The notes under the pieces were generated by a model. That model saw nothing but the letters and a program-made list of their open reading frames with translations, was not told where the DNA came from and made no database searches. Shown here in pieces: positions 53,407 through 63,463 of a DNA stretch of 64,000 bases; within the stretch, counting starts at the first letter, position 1; each line of letters starts with the position of its first letter. A program made the translations under genes and the position numbers. The DNA is from Listeria costaricensis. Lineage in GTDB: Bacteria; Bacillota; Bacilli; Lactobacillales; Listeriaceae. Location of the stretch: the NCBI RefSeq assembly GCF_900183385.1, contig NZ_FXUT01000007.1, forward strand, positions 1 through 64,000. Direction: 5' to 3'.

Positions 53407-54588
53407 CTAGTTTTCCATAAATTCTTTGATTCTCACAAGTGCGGCTCCGAAAAGCTCCGGATCTGTCGCATAGGAGAGGCGGATATATTCGGGCATACCA
53501 AATCCCGAACCCGGAATTACCGCGACTTTTGCCTGTTCAAGCAGAGCAGCCGCCAGCTCATCACCGCTTGTGAAGCCCTTCATCTGCAAGGCTTCTTCCA
53601 CGTTGATAAAGAAATAAAAAGCGCCGTCCGGTTTTTTAGGCCGGAAACCCGGAATCTGCTCGATTTCCGGATAGAATTTCTCCATCCGCTCTTCAAAGGC
53701 CTGATACATTTGTTCCGGCACCGTTTGACTGCCTTCATAAGCTTCGACAGCTGCATATTGTGCATTGGCAGTCGGATTACTGGTCAAATGGTCTGCCAGT
53801 TTGCCCATCCCGGCAATTAGCTGCGCGTCTGCTGCCGCATAGCCAATCCGCCAGCCGGTCATCGAGTAGGCCTTGGATACCCCGTTAATCACCACTGTTC
53901 GTGCATACAAATCCTGATTTAGACTGGCAATTGAACAAATTTCTTCCTGTCCATAATACAGCTTCTCATAGATTTCATCTGACACGATGACCAGGTTGTG
54001 CTTAACTGCTATACGGCCGATTTGGAGTAGCTCTTCTTTCGTATAGCACATGCCGGTTGGATTATTAGGCGAATTCAGTACGACCGCTTTGGTCTTTGAA
54101 GTAATCGCCTGCTCAAAATCAGCGGCACTCAGTTTGAAATCCTGCTCAAAACCCGTTTCAACAAATACCGGCACGCCAAGAGCCAGCTTGATTTGCTCTG
54201 GATACGTCACCCAATAAGGAACGGGCACGATCACTTCATCGCCAGGATTTAGAAGCGCCTGAAAGACGGAATAAAGCACATGTTTGGCCCCAGTCCCGAC
54301 AAAAATCTGGTTCGTTTCATAGGAAAGCCCCTGATCGCGAGCCAGCTTCTTGACAATCGCTTCCTTTAGTTCAGGAATCCCTGTAGAAGGCGTATATTTT
54401 GTCAGTCCTGCTTCCATCGACCGGATTGCTGCATCAATAATATTTTGCGGTGTATTGAAATCCGGTTCCCCGGCTCCAAGACCGATCACATCGATGCCCT
54501 CCTGCTTCATTTGCTTCGCTTTTGCCGTAATCGCAAGGGTGGGCGATGGGGCGACTTTTTTCACACGTTCTGATAAAGGTATATCCAT
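53407..54588 (-). CDS. aspB: Aspartate aminotransferase
   Basis: 393-aa PLP-dependent class I aminotransferase. The PLP lysine is K239 in NGVSKAYSMTGWRIGY; the substrate segments NSPNNPTG (172-179) and the C-terminal Arg region are present. It converts oxaloacetate to aspartate with glutamate. Lies between ypmB (18 nt) and asnS, as in Bacillus. RBS GGAGG. Confidence 0.95.
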   Translation of the reverse strand: MDIPLSERVKKVAPSPTLAITAKAKQMKQEGIDVIGLGAGEPDFNTPQNIIDAAIRSMEAGLTKYTPSTGIPELKEAIVKKLARDQGLSYETNQIFVGTGAKHVLYSVFQALLNPGDEVIVPVPYWVTYPEQIKLALGVPVFVETGFEQDFKLSAADFEQAITSKTKAVVLNSPNNPTGMCYTKEELLQIGRIAVKHNLVIVSDEIYEKLYYGQEEICSIASLNQDLYARTVVINGVSKAYSMTGWRIGYAAADAQLIAGMGKLADHLTSNPTANAQYAAVEAYEGSQTVPEQMYQAFEERMEKFYPEIEQIPGFRPKKPDGAFYFFINVEEALQMKGFTSGDELAAALLEQAKVAVIPGSGFGMPEYIRLSYATDPELFGAALVRIKEFMEN

Positions 54589-54606
54589 GTTTCATCCTCC
54601 TACAAT

Positions 54607-55128
54607 TTATAAGTTTTCGATTTCCCGCAGCCATTCTCCGTCTGAAAAGGTCATATCGTAATAATTCAAAGAATCATTTTTCCCAATGTAGCTGACTTCA
54701 TAAAGCGGAACACCATTTTCCATGCCAAGCGTCACATTGAGAATCTTTTTCGGATGCTTTTTCTCTTCCACGATTTGTCTGGCTTTGGCTTCTGAAATGC
54801 CGTCACTCGCATATTTCACATAAACTTTACCGGATTTCTTTTCTGGGACCCAAACGATGATGTCCTTATTATCCTGATTCTTTCCGGTCAACACATAGTA
54901 GGTGGATTTAACGCCGTTGTATAGATAAAATTGATCTTGTTCTTTCAGCTCGATACTGCCGCTGATGCGATCAAGTGCTTCCTGCTTTGCCTCATCGACC
55001 GGCTTTTCTGCCGAGCGAAGATACAGGTAAGCTCCCCCTGAAATGAGGATTAGAATGCCGAGAGCTAGCAGGATCCAAAGACCGATTCTTTTTTTATTTT
55101 TTCGTCTCTGCAAGATAAATTCGCTCAT
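54607..55128 (-). CDS. ypmB: YpmB family membrane-anchored protein
   Basis: 173-aa protein: basic cytoplasmic tail (RRKNKKR), one membrane span at about 15-38 and an extracytoplasmic domain of DUF5590/PepSY-like type. In Bacillus ypmB likewise precedes aspB-asnS. Function unknown; PepSY-like domains often modulate proteases. The RBS is weak. It is first in the ypmB-aspB-asnS operon. Confidence 0.86.
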   Translation of the reverse strand: MSEFILQRRKNKKRIGLWILLALGILILISGGAYLYLRSAEKPVDEAKQEALDRISGSIELKEQDQFYLYNGVKSTYYVLTGKNQDNKDIIVWVPEKKSGKVYVKYASDGISEAKARQIVEEKKHPKKILNVTLGMENGVPLYEVSYIGKNDSLNYYDMTFSDGEWLREIENL

Positions 55129-55168
55129 TTCTATCTAAATTTGCCCACAAAGTTGCAAGCATAAAACT

Positions 55169-55177
55169 ATTATAGCA
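55169..55177 (-). promoter_or_regulatory. Extended -10 promoter of ypmB-aspB-asnS
   Basis: Minus-strand TGC followed by TATAAT, 41 nt before the ATG. A short hairpin (about 55180-55200) covers the dinG end and could act as weak terminator. Confidence 0.5.
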
Positions 55178-55200
55178 ATAGGCCTTCACTTTTTGAAGTC

Positions 55201-57990
55201 CTAATCATGATCTTCCGCAAAAAATTGACTGACACGTGAAAGCAGCTCGTCGCGCGGTCCTTTTTCGATTTCAACTGGCGGCAAAGACTGCAAGAAAGTT
55301 TTCCCGAACCGCGTCGTGTCCACCCGGTTGTCAAAAACAAACACCACTCCTCGATCATCTTCGCGCCGAATCAGCCGCCCAAAGCCCTGCTTAAAGCGCA
55401 GTACAGCTTCTGGAAGCGACAAGTTTTGAAAAGCATTCTCGCCATTCGCTTTTTTTAGTGCGATCTGCGCCTTGGTAAATGGATCATCTGGCGGAGCAAA
55501 TGGCAGCCGGACAATCACCAGACAGCTAAGGTCCTCCCCGGGAATGTCGATCCCTTCCCAAAAACTCGAAAGCCCGAGCAGAATCGCTTTATCGAACAGT
55601 TGGAACTGCTTGGTCAGACGGGCCGAGCTTCCACTTGACAAGCCTTGCGCCAGCACGATATAGTCGGCCAGTTCCGGCGCATCTTTCATCCGTACAGCCG
55701 TTTGTCGCAGCATATCCGCCGCCGTAAACAGCACCAGCATTCGCCCATTTGTCCGCAGTGCAATCTCTTTCAAATAGTCGGTCAGAACACGTGTATACAC
55801 TTCAAGCGGCGTTCCTTTAATTGGCGGCAGGTCATCCGGAATGAAGACTCGACTGTTCGCCGCATAGTCAAACGGAGATGGGATCCGCGCTTCGATTAAA
55901 TCGGCCTCTGAAAGTCCCAGCGACTGCTTCGTATAGCGGAATGAATCAGCGACTGTCAGGGTTGCCGAGGTCATAATCACACTTTCCTTCTTGCCGAAAA
56001 ATTCGTCCTCTAACAGCTCCTCGACTTGCAGCAGAATGCCTTTTAACGCCACACTGGAAAGCGAACAGTTTTTGTCCGCCTCAATAATGATCGTTTCAAC
56101 CGGCAACTTTTGGTGGACCAGCTGATCAAGCCCGCTAGCCAGTTCTTCAAAGTCCAGCAAAAAGGCAAATACCTCTTCAATAAAGGCTGTTTCCCCCTCT
56201 TTCAGCGTTTCCTGCTCCGATTTTCCTTTTTCAAGCAGCGCCCGTAAATGAAGACAGACTTCTTGGAGGAGCGCCAACAGATTTTCCGCCAAATAATAGA
56301 GTTCCTCACCCCATTCATCACTTTGGCTACTCATGAGAAGCGCCATTTCCGTCCGCTCTTTCCGACTGGAGACCAGCTGCTTCTGCAAAGCCGCAAAAAA
56401 AGCTTCGACCGCTTCCGGCAATTTGAGCGCCGCAATATCCAAATCAAACAACCGCTCATCTGATGGGAAAACCAGATCGAGCCGGCTGAGAAGTGAATAA
56501 CGTTCCAATGTGCCGAGCTGGTTCATAAAGTATTTCAGCTTGCGGTAGGATAAGCGGAAACTGCCCTGGCTTCTGGCACTTTCAGCAAAATGATGCGCTT
56601 CGTCAATGACCGCATAGGCGTATTCAGGCAAGAGCTTCCGCGAATCAAAATGATCCTTCAAAAGCAAGGCATGATTGACAATCACAAGGTCCGCCTGCTT
56701 GGCCTGTTCTAAATTAAATTTATAGAAATCATAGGGCAGCCACGGGTCGCGTTTTTCCGATAAGTACCAGCCGGTATGCTTCATCCGGTTCCAAAACAGA
56801 CGACCGCCGCTCGACAAATTGACTTCATCAATATCGCCAGTCTCTGTTTCCGTTAGCCAGACAAGTAGCTTCAACTTCGTCACAACCACATCATAGGTGG
56901 GATCACGTTCTTCCAATACTTTTTCAAATTTAAACAAATTCAAATAGTGGTCGCGCCCTTTTAGCAGGGTCGTTGAAACCGGCAGCCCCGACAATTTTTG
57001 TGCTAGTCGAACGTCTTTTTGATAGAGCTGACTTTGCAATAAGTTTGTATATGTACTGATAATGACTGGCAGCTGCTTTTCTTTGGCAAAATAAAGCGAT
57101 GGTAAAAAGTAGCCCAGCGATTTTCCAATTCCCGTTCCCGCTTCAATCAAGGCGTGCCGCTTCTCCTGCATGGCCTGATAGACCAGATCCATCATCTCAA
57201 ACTGGCCCGTCCGCGCAAAAAGCGGTGCCCCAGCTCGTTTGAAAAGCGCTTCTTTCTCTGCAGCCTGCACAGGAAAAGCACCTGGATCCATTTTTTCAGA
57301 CGGACAGACCTGCTTTTTACGAATTACAAGTCCGCGGCGCAATAAAAGCTCCTCTGAAAGCGGCAGATTTTTCCGGTCCTGCGCCATCTCCACTTCAAAC
57401 AAAAGCTCCGGCAGATGATTCTTAAGCGGTTGTGCAATATTAGACATTTTGCGCAAAACCGGTAGCGGCAAGCCGTTCAGCTTTTCCAAGCAAAGTAGTA
57501 GCAGCTCAGCCGTCACGTAAGCATCACTGTCTGCCTGATGCGGCCGGTCATGGCCGAAGCCGAATTCATCCCCCAAGTCCTGCAATTTGTAGCTGTCGAT
57601 TCCAGGATAAAGAATCCGCGTGAGCTCCACCGTATCCAGCTTTTGAATACGTGGCACCTTCTCACCAGCCATCTTTAGTTCTTTTTCTAAAAACGTCCAG
57701 TCAAATGCCACATTATGCGCTACAAAAATCGTATCCTCTAGAAGCGACAAAATAATGGGCGCCACATCCTCAAAATGCGGCGCCTCTTTGACATCTTGAT
57801 CGGAAATCCCTGTCAGCTCCTGAATAAAAGGCGGGATCTTTTTAAGTGGATTGATAAACGTTGAATAGGTATGCTCAATCCGGCCATTTTCAACCAATAC
57901 ACCGGCAAATTGAATGATGCGATCTTTTCGCCCTGCCTGATTACCGGTCGTTTCCAAATCGACCACTAAATATCTTTTTGTTTTTTTCAT
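55201..57990 (-). CDS. dinG: DinG-type exonuclease/helicase
   Basis: 929-aa protein with an N-terminal DnaQ-like 3'-5' exonuclease (DLETTG at 11-16, then the HNVAFDWTFLE and HQADSDAYVT motifs) fused to an XPD/DinG-type helicase. Helicase motifs are EAGTGIGKS (Walker A, about 280) and DEAHH (Walker B). This fused form is the Gram-positive DinG, and it lacks the FeS-cluster Cys set of E. coli DinG, so it may be a nuclease more than a helicase. GAGGTGG precedes the ATG. It follows panD by 30 nt. Confidence 0.93.
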   Translation of the reverse strand: MKKTKRYLVVDLETTGNQAGRKDRIIQFAGVLVENGRIEHTYSTFINPLKKIPPFIQELTGISDQDVKEAPHFEDVAPIILSLLEDTIFVAHNVAFDWTFLEKELKMAGEKVPRIQKLDTVELTRILYPGIDSYKLQDLGDEFGFGHDRPHQADSDAYVTAELLLLCLEKLNGLPLPVLRKMSNIAQPLKNHLPELLFEVEMAQDRKNLPLSEELLLRRGLVIRKKQVCPSEKMDPGAFPVQAAEKEALFKRAGAPLFARTGQFEMMDLVYQAMQEKRHALIEAGTGIGKSLGYFLPSLYFAKEKQLPVIISTYTNLLQSQLYQKDVRLAQKLSGLPVSTTLLKGRDHYLNLFKFEKVLEERDPTYDVVVTKLKLLVWLTETETGDIDEVNLSSGGRLFWNRMKHTGWYLSEKRDPWLPYDFYKFNLEQAKQADLVIVNHALLLKDHFDSRKLLPEYAYAVIDEAHHFAESARSQGSFRLSYRKLKYFMNQLGTLERYSLLSRLDLVFPSDERLFDLDIAALKLPEAVEAFFAALQKQLVSSRKERTEMALLMSSQSDEWGEELYYLAENLLALLQEVCLHLRALLEKGKSEQETLKEGETAFIEEVFAFLLDFEELASGLDQLVHQKLPVETIIIEADKNCSLSSVALKGILLQVEELLEDEFFGKKESVIMTSATLTVADSFRYTKQSLGLSEADLIEARIPSPFDYAANSRVFIPDDLPPIKGTPLEVYTRVLTDYLKEIALRTNGRMLVLFTAADMLRQTAVRMKDAPELADYIVLAQGLSSGSSARLTKQFQLFDKAILLGLSSFWEGIDIPGEDLSCLVIVRLPFAPPDDPFTKAQIALKKANGENAFQNLSLPEAVLRFKQGFGRLIRREDDRGVVFVFDNRVDTTRFGKTFLQSLPPVEIEKGPRDELLSRVSQFFAEDHD

Positions 57991-58020
57991 CCGTTTCCCA
58001 CCTCAGGTCCCGCAGCAGCC

Positions 58021-58401
58021 TTACAGCGTTGTATGCGGCTTTTCCGTCAATCTTTGTTCAATTTGATTTTTTTCGTTCAGCACGACCACTTTCGGCTGAT
58101 GTTGACGCGCTTCTTCATCTGTAAAAATACCGTAGCTCATAATAATCACCACATCGCCGACCTGCACTTGCCTTGCTGCCGCCCCGTTTAAGCAGATCAC
58201 ACCGCTTCCACGCTCGCCAGCAATGATATACGTCTCAAAACGTGCCCCATTATTGTTATCGACAATCTGGACTTTTTCATTTTCAAGCATGTCCACTTCT
58301 TCCAAAATCGCGGCATCGATCGTAATGCTTCCCACATACTGCAAATTGGCTTCCGTAACAGTCGCTTGGTGGATTTTGCCATTCATCATCATTCGATTCA
58401 T
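58021..58401 (-). CDS. panD: Aspartate 1-decarboxylase precursor
   Basis: 126-aa pyruvoyl enzyme making beta-alanine. The self-cleavage site Gly24-Ser25 in YVGSIT is in its standard place, where Ser becomes the pyruvoyl group. It overlaps panC by 4 nt (ATGA), and makes the beta-alanine that PanC condenses with pantoate. Confidence 0.96.
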   Translation of the reverse strand: MNRMMMNGKIHQATVTEANLQYVGSITIDAAILEEVDMLENEKVQIVDNNNGARFETYIIAGERGSGVICLNGAAARQVQVGDVVIIMSYGIFTDEEARQHQPKVVVLNEKNQIEQRLTEKPHTTL

Positions 58402-59246
58402 TTTCCCGCCCCCTTCACTGTGAAAATCTCGTTGTCAATCAGGCGAGCCTTGCTATACTGCACCGCGATGGCTAAAATCAGGTCCGCACTTTCATGCAGA
58501 TTCTCATCAAAGCCAGGGAAGCTGAGCAGCGCCAGATAATCAATCGATCGAGCCGTTTCGCCCAGCACTTCGCGTACCGCCTGATAAGCCTTCTCAACGT
58601 CCAACGTTTCTTGGTAAGCTGCTTTTCCAGCTAGCAGAGCCTGATGCAGTTTTGGCGCATCCTGCCTTTCCCACTCCGTCAGATAGACATTCCGGCTGCT
58701 TCTAGCCAGCCCATCGTCTTCTCGAACAGTCGGCACCGTGCGAATCTCCACTGGGAAGAAATAATCCGCCACGAAGTTTTTCACAACCGCGACCTGCTGC
58801 GCATCTTTTTGTCCAAAATAAGCCCGATCTGGCTGTACCAGCTGAAACAATTTTGCCAGAACCGTTACCACACCATCAAAATGCCCCGGTCGTTTTGCTC
58901 CGTCCAGCACATCTGTCCGCTTTGTCACGGTAAATTTCACAGATAGCGGCGCCGGATACATCTCTGCTGCGCTCGGCATAAACAAAAAGTCTGCACCAGC
59001 CGCCTCAGCAAGCTCCGCATCACGCGCCGCGTCACGCGGATAACTTTCAAAATCCTCTCCCGGTCCAAATTGGGTTGGATTTACAAATACGCTCACGACG
59101 ACCCGCTCATTTTCCTGCCGAGCCGTACGAATCAGCGTCAAGTGGCCCTCGTGAAGAAAGCCCATCGTTGGGACAAAACCGATCTCTGCACCTTTTTCAG
59201 CTGCCAAACAGGTCGTAAGTTCTTCTACTGTACGAAGGATTTTCAC
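58398..59246 (-). CDS. panC: Pantoate-beta-alanine ligase
   Basis: 282-aa ATP-dependent synthetase of pantothenate. The nucleotidyltransferase-type HEGH motif ([10 protein letters not shown]) and the KMSKS-like SRNVYLTEW segment are visible, with FGQKDAQQ in the middle. Overlaps panB upstream and panD downstream by 4 nt each, so all three genes are translationally coupled. Confidence 0.96.
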   Translation of the reverse strand: MKILRTVEELTTCLAAEKGAEIGFVPTMGFLHEGHLTLIRTARQENERVVVSVFVNPTQFGPGEDFESYPRDAARDAELAEAAGADFLFMPSAAEMYPAPLSVKFTVTKRTDVLDGAKRPGHFDGVVTVLAKLFQLVQPDRAYFGQKDAQQVAVVKNFVADYFFPVEIRTVPTVREDDGLARSSRNVYLTEWERQDAPKLHQALLAGKAAYQETLDVEKAYQAVREVLGETARSIDYLALLSFPGFDENLHESADLILAIAVQYSKARLIDNEIFTVKGAGK

Positions 59247-60082
59247 TGATCTGCACCTCCGTAAAGCGCCCCTAACTGCTCTTCTTTCATGGTAAACGAA
59301 TGGGCATCTGTCGGGAATTCGCCGTCTTTCACTTCTTTCACATACTGATCGAGCGCTTTTTCAATCAGCGGATCAATGTCCGCATAGGCTTTCACGAATT
59401 TGGCGCGGCGCGAAATGCCGTAACCAATAATATCATGATAGACCAGTACTTGACCGGATGTGCCTTTGCCTGCCCCGATGCCAATCACCGGAATAGTGAG
59501 AAGTGCGTCAATTCGTTCTGCTAGTTGCTTTGGAATCGCCTCTAACACCAGCATGATCGCCCCGGCCGCCTCGACTGCTTGGGCATCTTCTATCAGCTTT
59601 TTCGCTTCCGCTGCTTCTTTGGCCCGCACTTTGTAGCTGCCAGTCAGTCCTACACTTTGAGGAGTTAAACCTAAATGCGCCACAACCGGTGCACCGGCTT
59701 CCGTCAGTGCAGCAATCTTCTGTGTCACTTCTCCGGCACCTTCCAGTTTCAGCGCATGTGCACCGCTTTCCTGAATGATTCTGCGACCGTTCGCGATCGT
59801 TTCATCAATTCCGCCATGATAGGTCATAAATGGCATGTCGGTCACAACGAAAGTGTTCGGTGCTCCACGTCGCACAGCCTTGGTATGGTGGATCATAACG
59901 TCCATTGTAACTGGTACCGTCGAATCATAACCAAGCACGACCATGCCCAGTGAATCGCCGACTAAAATAAGATCCGCACCAGCCTGCTCGACATTTTTGG
60001 CAGAGGGGTAGTCATAAGCCGTAATCATGGTGATCTTTTCACCCGTTACTTTCATCTCTGAAAATTGCATTGGTGTTTTCAT
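59243..60082 (-). CDS. panB: Ketopantoate hydroxymethyltransferase
   Basis: 279-aa TIM-barrel enzyme that adds a hydroxymethyl group from methylene-tetrahydrofolate to ketoisovalerate. [10 protein letters not shown], the VVADMPF-type [10 protein letters not shown] and [14 protein letters not shown] segments are typical. First of panB-panC-panD; RBS AAAAGGAG. The ketopantoate reductase PanE is not in this window. Confidence 0.96.
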   Translation of the reverse strand: MKTPMQFSEMKVTGEKITMITAYDYPSAKNVEQAGADLILVGDSLGMVVLGYDSTVPVTMDVMIHHTKAVRRGAPNTFVVTDMPFMTYHGGIDETIANGRRIIQESGAHALKLEGAGEVTQKIAALTEAGAPVVAHLGLTPQSVGLTGSYKVRAKEAAEAKKLIEDAQAVEAAGAIMLVLEAIPKQLAERIDALLTIPVIGIGAGKGTSGQVLVYHDIIGYGISRRAKFVKAYADIDPLIEKALDQYVKEVKDGEFPTDAHSFTMKEEQLGALYGGADQ

Positions 60083-60147
60083 TTGTCATTCTCCTTTTCG
60101 TCCATGTTCTCAAACTTTAAGAATCACGGCAAAAAAATTTATTCTTC

Positions 60148-60192
60148 ATCAGGCGGTATCGTTTCTAAAACAGAATACAATCATTGCCTGAT
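60148..60192 (-). terminator. Possible terminator upstream of panB
   Basis: Arms ATCAGGC and GCCTGAT (7 bp, long loop) precede a T-run nine bases later on the minus strand, 66 nt before panB. It may end the thioredoxin-like gene; weak. Confidence 0.3.
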
Positions 60193-60266
60193 TACCTTGT
60201 TATCTTACCATAATCTGTGCCCATTATAAAGCTTCCGAGTAGGAAAAAAGCCGATTGAATAAAACT

Positions 60267-60728
60267 TCAACCAGCTTGCTGATCCATCCACTTGGCCAGT
60301 TTTTTCTGACTATCCGTTGCCGAATAAGTGGACACAACTTTTCCATTCTTCAAATAAACCATCGTCGGAACCGAATCGATCGACATGCCTTCCAGTAGCT
60401 GCACCATGTCATCACGATTTTTCTCCGAAGCCTTGTCCGTATTGTAATAGGCTAATTTATCCTTGTAACCGCGGTCTGCAAGTTCTTTTTGCAAGATTGG
60501 TTGAAAAGCCTGACAATCCTCACAACTCGGCCGTCCCACATAAATAAATCCCGTTTCTTTATCTGCCATCTTTTGTTTAAAATCAGCGGTGCTAATCGTG
60601 GTTAAAAAGGATTTTGCCGCGCTCTTTGTCTCACTAGCCGCGTCGTTGTCCTTAGCTGATGGATCGGAACAGGCGAAAACTAATCCCCCTAAACCTACAC
60701 ACAACATTATAACGAGCCACTTTTTCAT
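60267..60728 (-). CDS. Thioredoxin-like lipoprotein
   Basis: 153-aa protein. The signal peptide ends in LVFAC, a lipobox-like sequence (Cys at about 20), followed by a thioredoxin-type domain with the PSCEDC active-site CXXC (Cys near 70 and 73) and a cis-Pro in VPTMVYL. It resembles PedC/BrcD-like bacteriocin-accessory and thioredoxin-like proteins. It is a likely extracytoplasmic thiol oxidoreductase, role unknown. AAAGGGGGAG precedes the ATG. It sits between panB and birA, an arrangement not seen in Bacillus. Confidence 0.85.
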   Translation of the reverse strand: MKKWLVIMLCVGLGGLVFACSDPSAKDNDAASETKSAAKSFLTTISTADFKQKMADKETGFIYVGRPSCEDCQAFQPILQKELADRGYKDKLAYYNTDKASEKNRDDMVQLLEGMSIDSVPTMVYLKNGKVVSTYSATDSQKKLAKWMDQQAG

Positions 60729-60832
60729 CGTATCTCCCCCTTTGTTGTCTATTGTAGCTGATTTTCCTCCAAATAGAAAAATAACAAAACTGACTTTTGA
60801 GCGAATTTTTCATATAAAAAATCACTTTCCAT

Positions 60833-60868
60833 ACAAAAAACAGCCGAAAAGCTGAATTTCCGACTGTT
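60833..60868 (-). terminator. Terminator after birA
   Basis: A roughly 11-bp stem with two G-U pairs (60839-60849 with 60858-60868) followed on the minus strand by TTTTTTG. Confidence 0.75.
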
Positions 60869-60879
60869 AAAAATCAAAT

Positions 60880-61854
60880 TTATTCTATTTCAATATCCGC
60901 TGAATAGACCGGATGAATCTCCCCGTGATCATCTTCAATCAGCAAAACACCTTCTTCTGAGATGCCCTTGGAAATCCCTGTGATCGTCCCACGAAGCGTT
61001 GATACACGAACACGCTGCTGAAAGGGAATCGCGCGTTCTTCCCACAAAAGTTTGATGGGCTGAAACCCTTGACTGTCAAAAAGAAGATAGTATTTTTCTA
61101 AATAAAAGAGGATTGCTTGAATCAATGCCTGTCTGGAATAGGTTTTGCCGCCTTCTATTCGGAGCGAAGTGGCTTTCTCTCTCAGCTCTTCTGGAAAATT
61201 TTCCTGACCGACATTCAGCCCGATTCCGATGATCACCGCATGAATTGTTTCCGCCTCTGCTTGCATTTCGGTCAATACGCCGCAAATTTTTTTCTTGCCT
61301 AGATAAAGATCATTGGGCCACTTGATGCGCGGTTCAAGCCCGGTTATTTCACTGACGGCCTCGGAAACCGCCAATGAAGCAATAAAAGTAAATTGCGGCA
61401 CACGACGAATCTCGATACGCGGCTTTAAAATCACACTCATCCAAATGCCATGACCTTTTTGGGAGTCCCATGGTCGTAAAAGCCGTCCCTTCCCCGTCGT
61501 CTGCTCATCACTGATGATGACCGTTCCGCTTTCCGCCCCATTTGAAACTTCCTGATGGGCAACCAACTGTGTAGATGGCACACTTTCATACACGTGCATC
61601 TGTTGACCGATAAAGCTGGTCCCAAGCCCAAGTTGAATGGCTTCCTTTGAAAATTGATCCTCCCGTACATGAAGACGATAGCCTTTATTACGAACGGCTT
61701 CTACGTCATAGCCTTCTTTGCGCAGGTTCTCCATGTGTTTCCAGACCGCGGTCCTCGAACAGCCAAGCAAATCGGCAATCTGCTGCCCAGAAATAAATTC
61801 ATCTTGTCTTTTTCCAAAATAGGCAAGCAATTTCTCACGATTCGTTTTCGCCAT
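60880..61854 (-). CDS. birA: Biotin-protein ligase / biotin operon repressor BirA
   Basis: 324-aa bifunctional protein that attaches biotin to carboxylase carrier proteins and represses biotin genes. An N-terminal winged helix (KLLAYFGKRQDEFISGQQIADLLGCSRTAVWKH) is followed by the ligase with GKGRLLRPWDS and KWPNDLYLGKKK, and a C-terminal SH3-like domain. Its ATG lies 20 nt inside the end of cca in another frame. Confidence 0.94.
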   Translation of the reverse strand: MAKTNREKLLAYFGKRQDEFISGQQIADLLGCSRTAVWKHMENLRKEGYDVEAVRNKGYRLHVREDQFSKEAIQLGLGTSFIGQQMHVYESVPSTQLVAHQEVSNGAESGTVIISDEQTTGKGRLLRPWDSQKGHGIWMSVILKPRIEIRRVPQFTFIASLAVSEAVSEITGLEPRIKWPNDLYLGKKKICGVLTEMQAEAETIHAVIIGIGLNVGQENFPEELREKATSLRIEGGKTYSRQALIQAILFYLEKYYLLFDSQGFQPIKLLWEERAIPFQQRVRVSTLRGTITGISKGISEEGVLLIEDDHGEIHPVYSADIEIE

Positions 61855-63019
61855 AGCCTAGCCATCTCCTTATCTCCGGTTTTTCATTCGGCAACCTACC
61901 ATCTACAACCGCCTGCTCCACCCGCAGTAATGTCTCGCTCAGCCATGGACCGCCTGACTTCCCGCTCCAAGCAAGCAAATCATGCCCTGTCACCTGTAGT
62001 TCGCTGCGACTGTGGATGGGCAACGCTTCATACGCCAAAAGACATGCCGCATATTCATTTTGTCCAGTCACAACCAGTCGACCGTCCTCAATCAGCGTAA
62101 AAAGAGCGCGTCCTGCCTGATAAAGATGCCACTTCGTCCACTGCTCCTCATCCATCAGAAACGCATACGCCGCTGCCACTTGCTTGATCGTCCGGTTAGG
62201 GAGCCGCCACGCTTTCAGAGCCGTTTTGACATCTGCCGGCTTTGTTGCCACCATTAAAAGCAGCCAGAGCAGCTCATCAGATGCCGCTTCTGGAAGTGTC
62301 CAGCTACTCAGTTCAAAGAGCGCTGTCTTTTTCCCGGAAAGTCCCGGCAGATAGGCTTCCATGCCCACTTCGGCGATCATTTGAACAGCACGCGAAAAGG
62401 CTTTGCCACGGTGGAGCTTCAGCCATTCAACCGTCACGCGTTCTACAGAAACATGAGCCAGCAGACTGATTTCCTCCGCTAATGCCCGAGCGGTTTTTTC
62501 TTCCAACGTAAAATCCAGCTGACTTAAAAAACGAACGGCCCGCATCATTCGCAGGGCATCTTCATGAAAACGCGCTTTCGGATCGCCCACTGCCGTAATG
62601 CTTTTCGCCTTGATGGCCTCCTGACCTTGAAAAGGATCATGAAAAGCAAAGTGTCGATCCATGGCAATGGCATTCATCGTAAAGTCACGTCGCAGCAGAT
62701 CTTCTTTTAAGGAACGAATAAAAGTCACCTCTTCTGGCCGCCTAAAATCCGTATAGGTTCCCTCCGTCCGAAACGTCGTCACTTCGTAGTGCTCGCCGCC
62801 CTCACTGACCGTCACGGTTCCGTGTTTGATCCCCGTGTCATAGGTGCGAGCAAAAATCGTCTTGACCTCTTCTGGAAAAGCACTTGTCGCAATGTCAACA
62901 TCACTGATTTTTCGCCCCAGCAAAAAATCGCGCACCGCACCGCCAACAAAATAGGCTTCAAATCCGGCTGCTTCAAGCTTTTCCAGTACCGGTAATGCTT
63001 GTATGAATTGTGCTTTCAT
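61835..63019 (-). CDS. cca: CCA-adding tRNA nucleotidyltransferase
   Basis: 394-aa class II enzyme that builds or repairs the tRNA 3' CCA end. GGAVRDFLLG (about 26-35), the metal-binding DVDIAT, and the RRDFTMNAIA segment form the catalytic head; C-terminal helices bind tRNA. At this size it is a full bacterial CCA enzyme. RBS AAAGGAG. It overlaps birA by 20 nt and follows mgsA by 18 nt. Confidence 0.96.
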   Translation of the reverse strand: MKAQFIQALPVLEKLEAAGFEAYFVGGAVRDFLLGRKISDVDIATSAFPEEVKTIFARTYDTGIKHGTVTVSEGGEHYEVTTFRTEGTYTDFRRPEEVTFIRSLKEDLLRRDFTMNAIAMDRHFAFHDPFQGQEAIKAKSITAVGDPKARFHEDALRMMRAVRFLSQLDFTLEEKTARALAEEISLLAHVSVERVTVEWLKLHRGKAFSRAVQMIAEVGMEAYLPGLSGKKTALFELSSWTLPEAASDELLWLLLMVATKPADVKTALKAWRLPNRTIKQVAAAYAFLMDEEQWTKWHLYQAGRALFTLIEDGRLVVTGQNEYAACLLAYEALPIHSRSELQVTGHDLLAWSGKSGGPWLSETLLRVEQAVVDGRLPNEKPEIRRWLGYGENES

Positions 63020-63037
63020 AAGTGCTCCTTTCGAGCT

Positions 63038-63448
63038 TTAAATCTCTTCATTGTTGCGGCGCAAGTCACGCCATTCCAAAAAGCCTTCACTCAGACCGCG
63101 AATCAGCACCTCAGCCGTTCCGATATTCGTCGCAAGCGGAATTTCATAAACGTCGCATAGCCGGATCAAAGCGGTCACATCTGGTTCATGTGGCTGAGCA
63201 GTCAGTGGATCGCGCAAAAAAATCACCAGATCCATTTTGTTTTCAGAGATTTTAGAACCGATCTGCTGGTCTCCGCCAAGAGGCCCCGATTGAAAACGAT
63301 GGACGCTCAGACCCGTTGCCTCCATAATGCGCAGGCCTGTCGTGCCGGTTGCATAAAGTGCGTGCTTTTCCAAAATTGGTTGATAGGCCGTTGCAAATTC
63401 TACCATCAAGTCTTTTTTTCTGTCATGTGCAATCAGTGCAATATGCAT
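63038..63448 (-). CDS. mgsA: Methylglyoxal synthase
   Basis: 136-aa enzyme that turns dihydroxyacetone phosphate into methylglyoxal and phosphate, a bypass of glycolysis under sugar-phosphate stress. Phosphate-binding and catalytic segments are [22 protein letters not shown] and [24 protein letters not shown] carries the catalytic Asp and His. RBS AAAAGGAG. It is 15 nt from dapB and 18 nt from cca. Confidence 0.96.
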   Translation of the reverse strand: MHIALIAHDRKKDLMVEFATAYQPILEKHALYATGTTGLRIMEATGLSVHRFQSGPLGGDQQIGSKISENKMDLVIFLRDPLTAQPHEPDVTALIRLCDVYEIPLATNIGTAEVLIRGLSEGFLEWRDLRRNNEEI

Positions 63449-63463
63449 GTCAAAACGCTCCTT

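Noticed and set aside
53394-53407. T-box leader for asnS
   Set aside because: asnS begins 12 nt after aspB, and no T-box sequence or specifier stem lies before it or before ypmB.
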